NCBI RefSeq assembly: GCF_000955975.1
Contig: NZ_JYJF01000020.1
Location: 1 to 64,000, forward strand
DNA from: Saccharothrix sp. ST-888
Lineage (GTDB): Bacteria > Actinomycetota > Actinomycetes > Streptomycetales > Streptomycetaceae
Length of the DNA stretch: 64,000 bases
Direction of reading: 5' to 3'
Shown here: positions 59,255 through 64,000 of the stretch, piece after piece
How positions within the stretch are numbered: the first letter of the stretch is position 1
Layout of the letters: the number at the start of each line of letters is the position of its first letter
Made by a program: the position numbers and the translations under genes
The notes under the pieces: generated by a model
What the model saw: the letters and a program-made list of their open reading frames with translations, nothing else
What the model was told of the DNA's origin: nothing
Database searches by the model: none

Positions 59255-60544
59255 ATGCGAAAGTACTGGGCAAGGCTGGCAGTGGCCGCGGTCGTGGCTA
59301 CGACGGTGGCGGGATGCGGACTCGGTGGCGGCTCGTCGTCACCCGGCGGCGATTCGGCGTCCGCCGCCGTCACCGGAGAGATCAAGGGCAAGGTGACGCT
59401 TCAGACCTGGGCACTGAAGCCGAAGTTCACCGACTACATGCAGGGCGTGATCGACTCCTTCCAACGCAAGTACCCCGGTGTCCAGGTCAGTTGGCTGGAC
59501 CAGCCGGCCGACGGCTACGCCGACAAGGTGCTCAGCCAGGCAGCCGGCGGCGGTCTCCCCGACGTGGTCAACCTGCCACCCGACTTCGCCCTGCCCCTGG
59601 TCAGGCAGGGACTGCTGCTGGACATCGCCTCGGCAGACCCGGCCCTCGCCCAGGACTATGTGGCCGGCGGGATCGACGCCTACCGCTATGCGGGCCAGCC
59701 CGGCGCCTACGGCTACCCCTGGTACCTGAACACCGATGTCAACTACTGGAACGCCGACCTCCTCACCAAGTACGGCCTCGACCCCGCGAAACTGCCCACC
59801 AACCTGGACGAACTCATCGCGCAGGCCAAGGTGTTCAAGGAGAAGTCCGGCGGCCAGGCCTACCTGATGAGCCGTAAGCCCGGCCTCGGCGACCTCGCCA
59901 ACGCGGGCGTGCGGATCATGGCAGAGGACGGCAAGAGCTTCACCTTCAACACCCCGGAAGCCGCCGCCCTGCTCGACCGCTACCGCGAGGCGTACCAGCA
60001 GGGACTGCTGCCCAAGGACGTGCTGACCGACAAGTACGCCGGAAACGCCAAGCTGTTCTCCACCGGCACGGCGGCCTGGACCACCGGCGGCGGCAACTAC
60101 ATCACCAGCCTTGCCACCGACAACCCCACGCTCGCCCCCAAGGTCGTCCCCTCGCCGGCCATGGGCACCCCGCCGCTGTACGTCCAGGGCCTGTCCGTCG
60201 CCAAGAGCAGCAGGAACCTGCCCACCTCCCTCGCCCTCGCCCGCTGGGTCACCGACGCCGAGAACCAGGCCGCCTTCGCCCACCTCACCAGCATCTTCCC
60301 CAGCACAAAGGCGTCAGCGAGCGACCCCTACTTCAGCAAGAGCGACGGTACCAACGCGAGCGCCGCCAAGGTGATCGCCTTCAGCTCGCTCGCCAAGGCC
60401 GCTGTGCTCCAACCCGTCCAGGTGGACCAGGCGATGAGCGACATCGTCAACCAGCAGATCGCCCTTGCGATCAGTGGCGGCACCACCTCCAAGAAGGCAC
60501 TGGACGACGCCGTCGCCCGATGCGACCAACTCCTCAAGAACTGA
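59255..60544 (+). CDS. ABC transporter sugar-binding lipoprotein
   Basis: 429 aa. Signal peptide with lipobox 'TVAGC' (Cys21). Family-1 extracellular solute-binding protein: 'VTLQTWALKPKFTDYMQGVI', 'LPDVVNLPPDFALPLVRQGLLLDI', 'PGAYGYPWYLNTDVNYWNADLL', 'SRNLPTSLALARWVTDAENQ'. It presents oligosaccharides to the two permeases. GGGAGA lies before the ATG. The ligand is probably an N-glycan oligosaccharide released by the GH85 enzyme (inference). No ATPase gene is nearby; a shared MsiK-type ATPase elsewhere is likely, as usual in streptomycetes. Confidence 0.92.
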   Translation: MRKYWARLAVAAVVATTVAGCGLGGGSSSPGGDSASAAVTGEIKGKVTLQTWALKPKFTDYMQGVIDSFQRKYPGVQVSWLDQPADGYADKVLSQAAGGGLPDVVNLPPDFALPLVRQGLLLDIASADPALAQDYVAGGIDAYRYAGQPGAYGYPWYLNTDVNYWNADLLTKYGLDPAKLPTNLDELIAQAKVFKEKSGGQAYLMSRKPGLGDLANAGVRIMAEDGKSFTFNTPEAAALLDRYREAYQQGLLPKDVLTDKYAGNAKLFSTGTAAWTTGGGNYITSLATDNPTLAPKVVPSPAMGTPPLYVQGLSVAKSSRNLPTSLALARWVTDAENQAAFAHLTSIFPSTKASASDPYFSKSDGTNASAAKVIAFSSLAKAAVLQPVQVDQAMSDIVNQQIALAISGGTTSKKALDDAVARCDQLLKN

Positions 60545-60557
60545 CAGCGCCTCGACC

Positions 60558-61430
60558 ATGACGCACCGACGCTGGTACACCCCCTGGCTGCTCATCGCGC
60601 CCGCACTGGTCTGGCTCCTCGTCTTCACCGTGTGGCCCTCCATCAACACGGTGATCCTCTCCTTCACCAACGCCCGCCCGCTCGGCGGCGGGCACTTCGT
60701 CGGCCTGGAGAACTTCGATCGTGCCCTGAGCGATGACCAGCTGGGCGACGCACTGCTGAATAGTGTGATCTACATGCTGGTCTGCCTGCCGCTGCTGACC
60801 GTGCTGCCGCTGCTCATGGCATTGCTCGTCCAGAAACGCCTGCCCGGCATCACCTTCTTCCGTACCGCCTTCTACACCCCCGTGATCGCCTCAGCCGTCG
60901 TGGTGGCGCTCATCTGGGGCTGGGTCCTGGACGAGCGCGGCCTGGTCAACGGCCTCGCCCAGCGCCTCGACGTCCTCAGCCAACCCCTGCCCTTCCTCAC
61001 CGACCGCTGGCTGCTGCTGCTCAGCGCCATCAGTCTCACGGTCTGGAAGGGGCTCGGCTACTACATGGTCATCTACCTCTCCGCTCTCGGGAACGTCGGC
61101 CGCGAACTCCACGAAGCAGCGGCCGTGGACGGTGCCGGCTCCGTCCGCCGCTTCCTGCACGTCACCCTCCCCGGCGTGCGCAACACCATGCTGCTGGTCT
61201 CCGTACTGATCTCGGTCTCGGCGCTGCGGGTCTTCTCCGAGCTCTACATCCTCTCCGACGGCACCGGAGGGCCGGGAGGCCGGGACATGTCGGTGGTCAT
61301 GCTCATCCAGATGTACAGCCGAGGCTTCACCGGACACCTCGGCTACGCCTCCGCGCTCAGCCTGCTGCTGTTCGTCATCACCGTCGGCCCACTGCTCCTG
61401 CTGCTGCGCCTCGACCGGAAGGCGGTCTGA
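60558..61430 (+). CDS. ABC sugar transporter permease 1 (MalF-like)
   Basis: 290 aa, six membrane helices. Start 'MTHRRWYTPWLLIAPALVWL'. EAA loop 'ELHEAAAVDGAGSVRRFLHVTLPGVRNTM' is intact. It starts 13 bases after the binding-protein gene. Confidence 0.93.
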   Translation: MTHRRWYTPWLLIAPALVWLLVFTVWPSINTVILSFTNARPLGGGHFVGLENFDRALSDDQLGDALLNSVIYMLVCLPLLTVLPLLMALLVQKRLPGITFFRTAFYTPVIASAVVVALIWGWVLDERGLVNGLAQRLDVLSQPLPFLTDRWLLLLSAISLTVWKGLGYYMVIYLSALGNVGRELHEAAAVDGAGSVRRFLHVTLPGVRNTMLLVSVLISVSALRVFSELYILSDGTGGPGGRDMSVVMLIQMYSRGFTGHLGYASALSLLLFVITVGPLLLLLRLDRKAV

Positions 61431-61437
61431 GAATCCG

Positions 61438-62430
61438 ATGGCCCGACAGCATCCAACTGGACCGCCGCGTGCGATGGCCCGACAACAGCCGGTGACTCGA
61501 CAGCATCCGACAGCATTGCAGCATCCGGTGGTCGGCGACCGCTCAGAGCCGAGAGGCCGGACGGACCGGACGGGCCGAGCTGCCGGGCGGGTCCGAGGCT
61601 TCAACTCCACCTCGACCGCCGAAAAGGTGGTGCGCTATCTCCTGCTGCTCCTGGTCCTCCTCCTCACCGTCGGCCCGTTCCTCTGGGAGCTCTCCACCTC
61701 CCTCAAAGCCCCCACCGAGGACATCTTCACCCGCACCCCCAGCTTCCTGCCCCGCAAGCCGACTCTCGGCAACTACGCCGAGGCCGTCAGGGCCGTCCCG
61801 GTCTGGACGTACGCCGCCAACTCCCTCGTGGTGGCTGCGATCACCGTCGGCGGCAACGTGGTGGGGGCCACGCTCGCGGGCTTCGCCCTCGCCCGACTGC
61901 GCTTCGGGGGTGCACGGCTGATCCTCGGAATCTTCCTGGCGACCCTGGTGCTGCCGGGTGAAGTCACCATCGTCTCGCAGTACGTGACGGTCCGCAGCCT
62001 CGGTCTCGCGGACACGCTGCTCGGTGTCGCTCTGCCTGGTGCGATCGGGATGCTGAACGTCCTGCTGATGCGCACCGCGTTCCGCGCCGTCCCCGGGGAG
62101 ATGGACGACGCCGCGATCGTGGACGGCGCCAACGTCTGGCAGCGGTTGATCCACATCGGGCTGCCGAACGTACGCGGGATGCTGAGCGTCATCGTCATCT
62201 TCGCCTTCATCGGCGCCTGGGACGACTTCCTCTGGCCCCTCATCGTCCTCACGGACCCCGACAAGTACACCCTCACCGTCGGCATCCAGTACCTCAACGG
62301 CACTTTCAGCGCCAACCCCCGCGTGATTGCGGCCGGCACCATGATCGCCTTCCTTCCGATCGTCGTGGTCTTCGCCGCCCTCCAGCGCTTCTTCTTCCGA
62401 GGTGTCGAGGAGGGTGCGATCAAGGGATAG
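61438..62430 (+). CDS. ABC sugar transporter permease 2 (MalG-like)
   Basis: 330 aa. After an unusual N-terminal 60 residues (repeated Arg-Gln-His-Pro) comes the MalG-type membrane domain from 'VVRYLLLLLVLLLTVGPFLW' onward. EAA loop 'MDDAAIVDGANVWQRLIHIGLPNVRG' and C-terminal 'FFFRGVEEGAIKG' are typical. The extension comes from short DNA repeats (CCGACAGCATCC-like) at 61440-61530; a downstream start cannot be excluded. Confidence 0.9.
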   Translation: MARQHPTGPPRAMARQQPVTRQHPTALQHPVVGDRSEPRGRTDRTGRAAGRVRGFNSTSTAEKVVRYLLLLLVLLLTVGPFLWELSTSLKAPTEDIFTRTPSFLPRKPTLGNYAEAVRAVPVWTYAANSLVVAAITVGGNVVGATLAGFALARLRFGGARLILGIFLATLVLPGEVTIVSQYVTVRSLGLADTLLGVALPGAIGMLNVLLMRTAFRAVPGEMDDAAIVDGANVWQRLIHIGLPNVRGMLSVIVIFAFIGAWDDFLWPLIVLTDPDKYTLTVGIQYLNGTFSANPRVIAAGTMIAFLPIVVVFAALQRFFFRGVEEGAIKG

Positions 62431-62481
62431 CCCGCTGTCGCTGCCCCAGGAAACGCCTCCGAAGTGCAACCCGCTTATCGG

Positions 62482-63219
62482 CTAACGGATTTCGGCCACC
62501 GGACGGCCTGGTCGAACATCGCGGTGGCTGCTGACCGCAGTACCTCCCGGCGGAGTGCTGTGGTCAGCGCGCCCCGCAGAGGTGGCCGGACAGGGCCTGA
62601 GCTGGGCGAAGTACGCGAAGGGCGGCCCGATGAACCGGCTGATGTGCAGGCCGGCGGCATTGGCGTGGTGGGCCAGGGCGGCCCGCCGGACCTGGTGCCG
62701 GTCGAAGAACTCGCCCACGACGATGCGCCCGTCCGGCTTCACCACTCGCCGGAGCTCCCGAAGGGTCAGCTCCGGCCGCGGGATCTCGCCCAGTGTCGTC
62801 ACCAGGTAGGCGGCGTCGAACCTGGCCTCGTCGAAGGGGAGCTCATGGGCATCGGTGCAGGTCGGGTGGATGTTGCCGATGCCGCTCCGGTCGGCCCGTC
62901 CCATGACGTGGTCGAGCATCTCCTGCTGGACGTCGACGATGTCGAGTCTGCCCTCGGAGCCGAGCTGGGGAGCGACCCTGAGGGACTGGAGACCTGTCCC
63001 CGGACCGATCTCCAGGACGCGGTCACCTCGGCGCAGCTCCAGCATGGCGTCGAGTCGTTCCTGCCCGAGGAACGGCAGCGGCAGGTCGAGCAGCCGGTGC
63101 TGAGCGTAGGGATAGGGCGCGGAGTCCAGCGCCCACCAGGACCAGGCTGCCGCGCTGGCCGCAGCTGCGCCCAGCCCCCAGAGGGTGCCGGAGTGCTTCA
63201 GGGCATTGTGGAGTTTCAC
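62482..63219 (-). CDS. SAM-dependent methyltransferase (class I)
   Basis: 245 aa from a GTG at 63219 with GAAGGA about 8 bases upstream. SAM motif I 'RVLEIGPGTGLQSLRVA', motif II acidic residue in 'RLDIVDVQQEMLDHVM', then 'ARFDAAYLVTTLGEIPRPELTLRELRRVVKPDGRIVVGEF' typical of UbiE/COQ5-like methyltransferases. A hydrophobic stretch near residue 12-25 ('LWGLGAAAASAAAWSWWALD') could anchor the protein. The start overlaps the stop of the small ORF at 63216-63590 (GTGA). Confidence 0.88.
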   Translation of the reverse strand: MKLHNALKHSGTLWGLGAAAASAAAWSWWALDSAPYPYAQHRLLDLPLPFLGQERLDAMLELRRGDRVLEIGPGTGLQSLRVAPQLGSEGRLDIVDVQQEMLDHVMGRADRSGIGNIHPTCTDAHELPFDEARFDAAYLVTTLGEIPRPELTLRELRRVVKPDGRIVVGEFFDRHQVRRAALAHHANAAGLHISRFIGPPFAYFAQLRPCPATSAGRADHSTPPGGTAVSSHRDVRPGRPVAEIR

Positions 63220-63590
63220 TTCTGCTGTCCTTCTGTTGAGTACATTGGCGCGAGGGACTGGGCGACCGAAGCCGCCGGGGTTTGTGCACGGGTGAGTTGA
63301 GGGGCGGAGCGGGGCCGTGCGGCCCCAAGTCGGGTGGCTGTGGGATCGCGGGGCTGCGGAGACCCGGCCAGCATCACCAGTCCGCGACCTATGAGGACGC
63401 AACCGAGCCACCCATCCGACCGCTCGCGAGACTGGCGGCCCTCGGTCCGGCCCGTGTCAGCCGGTTTGCCCACGGGCTTGGTGGTCGGCCTGGTGAGGAT
63501 GGTGGCGGTGGCCGGCGGTGGCTGGCGGCGCAACGGATGGTGCGACAGGCGAGCCGACTCCGTGGCACACGGAAACTCGGTGACGCTCAT
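63216..63590 (-). CDS. small hypothetical protein, coupled to methyltransferase
   Basis: 124 aa from an ATG with a strong GGGAGGGGG site about 8 bases upstream. The sequence is Pro/Arg/Ser/Ala-rich with one short hydrophobic stretch ('GWLGCVLIGRGLVMLAGS'). The TGA overlaps the methyltransferase GTG. I do not recognise a family; the good ribosome site and coupled stop are the reasons for listing it. Confidence 0.5.
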   Translation of the reverse strand: MSVTEFPCATESARLSHHPLRRQPPPATATILTRPTTKPVGKPADTGRTEGRQSRERSDGWLGCVLIGRGLVMLAGSPQPRDPTATRLGAARPRSAPQLTRAQTPAASVAQSLAPMYSTEGQQK

Positions 63591-63662
63591 GGGATCGTCC
63601 CCCTCCCGGTTGCGGTGTTCCTTCATGGCGTCAAGCCTGCGCCGTCGAGGAGTCGGCGTCAT

Positions 63663-64000
63663 TCACGCTGGTATCCGTCTTTTTGGTGGTGCTAGGTTCA
63701 CCATGAATCCGGATGAAGCGCCATCGTCACCACAACTGAGAACCAGATTTGATTTAGCGTCAGATGGGGGGTCCCGACTGTCCGGCTTCGGGTAGGCCGG
63801 GACGGCACGTTGAAGGTGCTGACATAGCTCGGGGAGCGGGAGACGTCCGGGGCGAGAGGGCGACCGTGGGCGCGGCCTCGGGATCGAAGCTCTCCAGACG
63901 CAAATCCTGCAGGTGGCTCCCGAACATGGTCGCGAGCTCGAAGCCGAGCACCGTCCCCAGGACAGGAGCATCGTCACCGGTGACCTTCTGAATGATCAGG
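63663..64000. other. right-edge region, gene content uncertain
   Basis: A minus-strand frame enters from beyond base 64000 and runs to a stop at 63760-63762, beginning with 'VTGDDAPVLGTVLGFELATM' and 'FGSHLQDLRLESFDPEAAP' and continuing as a Pro/Ser-rich tail. It could be the C-terminus of a gene outside the window, but family and frame are unsure. Otherwise nothing recognised. Confidence 0.35.

Noticed and set aside
1..64000. tRNA, rRNA, integrase, transposase or attachment sites
   Set aside because: None recognised on either strand; no cloverleaf with CCA-type end and no transposase motifs were found by eye.

Overview
The window is very GC-rich, dense with genes on both strands, and has actinobacterial signatures throughout: GTG starts, ATGA/GTGA stop-start overlaps, HrdB-like promoters and Tat/lipobox signals. 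The protein set (mce lipid-import operon, DyP peroxidase/EfeO/EfeU iron uptake, PucR, PadR, HxlR and LacI regulators, and a small protein resembling the DUF6296 group) points to the Streptomycetaceae, possibly Kitasatospora. Genus is an inference. No rRNA, tRNA, CRISPR array, insertion sequence or prophage was seen.

Layout. 1-8.4 kb: housekeeping and detoxification genes (partial tyrosine phosphatase, DJ-1/PfpI protein, NAD(P)-binding reductase, DHA2-type exporter, DinB protein, AI-2E permease coupled to a lipoprotein polysaccharide deacetylase, GCS2-type ligase). 9.1-10.8 kb: a stand-alone cytochrome b (QcrB) gene with a textbook terminator. 10.9-15.5 kb: ferritin-like protein with an in-frame 15-bp repeat, second DJ-1/PfpI protein, divergent MarR/VOC pair, 4'-phosphopantetheinyl transferase, PfkB-type sugar kinase. 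15.8-16.8 kb: a deletion scar fusing a GNAT start to a headless amidohydrolase.

16.9-33.1 kb: a PucR regulator divergent from a secreted protein gene and a 14-gene mce operon. The operon runs: large secreted DUF6801-like protein, ATPase, two YrbE permeases, MceA-F, four Mce-associated proteins. The secreted-protein gene and the operon each have an upstream region with the same arrangement (inverted repeats, then about 68 bp downstream a near-identical promoter box), which suggests co-regulation.

33.3-42.6 kb: SDR, DUF418-like membrane protein, 2,4-dienoyl-CoA reductase-like flavoenzyme with a following PadR regulator, membrane-anchored esterase, a 5'-truncated secreted-protein relic, small proteins, and a second deletion scar that removed the 5' ends of a divergent HxlR/NmrA-like pair. 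42.7-46.3 kb: efeO-efeB-efeU with an iron box on the promoter. 46.3-48.7 kb: acetyltransferases, an orphan AtpF-like subunit b, and a DUF6296-like protein.

48.8-62.4 kb: a complete-looking N-glycan utilisation locus. One transcript encodes a GH5 enzyme, a secreted GH85 endoglycosidase, a GH38 alpha-mannosidase and a coupled His-rich protein of unknown function. The other encodes a sugar ABC importer. A LacI regulator lies between them, and one near-identical palindrome sits on each of the two promoters. The inferred flow is: GH85 releases glycans outside, the importer takes them up, GH38 trims alpha-mannose, and GH5 cleaves the Man-beta-GlcNAc core. The window ends with a methyltransferase, a small hypothetical gene and an uncertain partial ORF.
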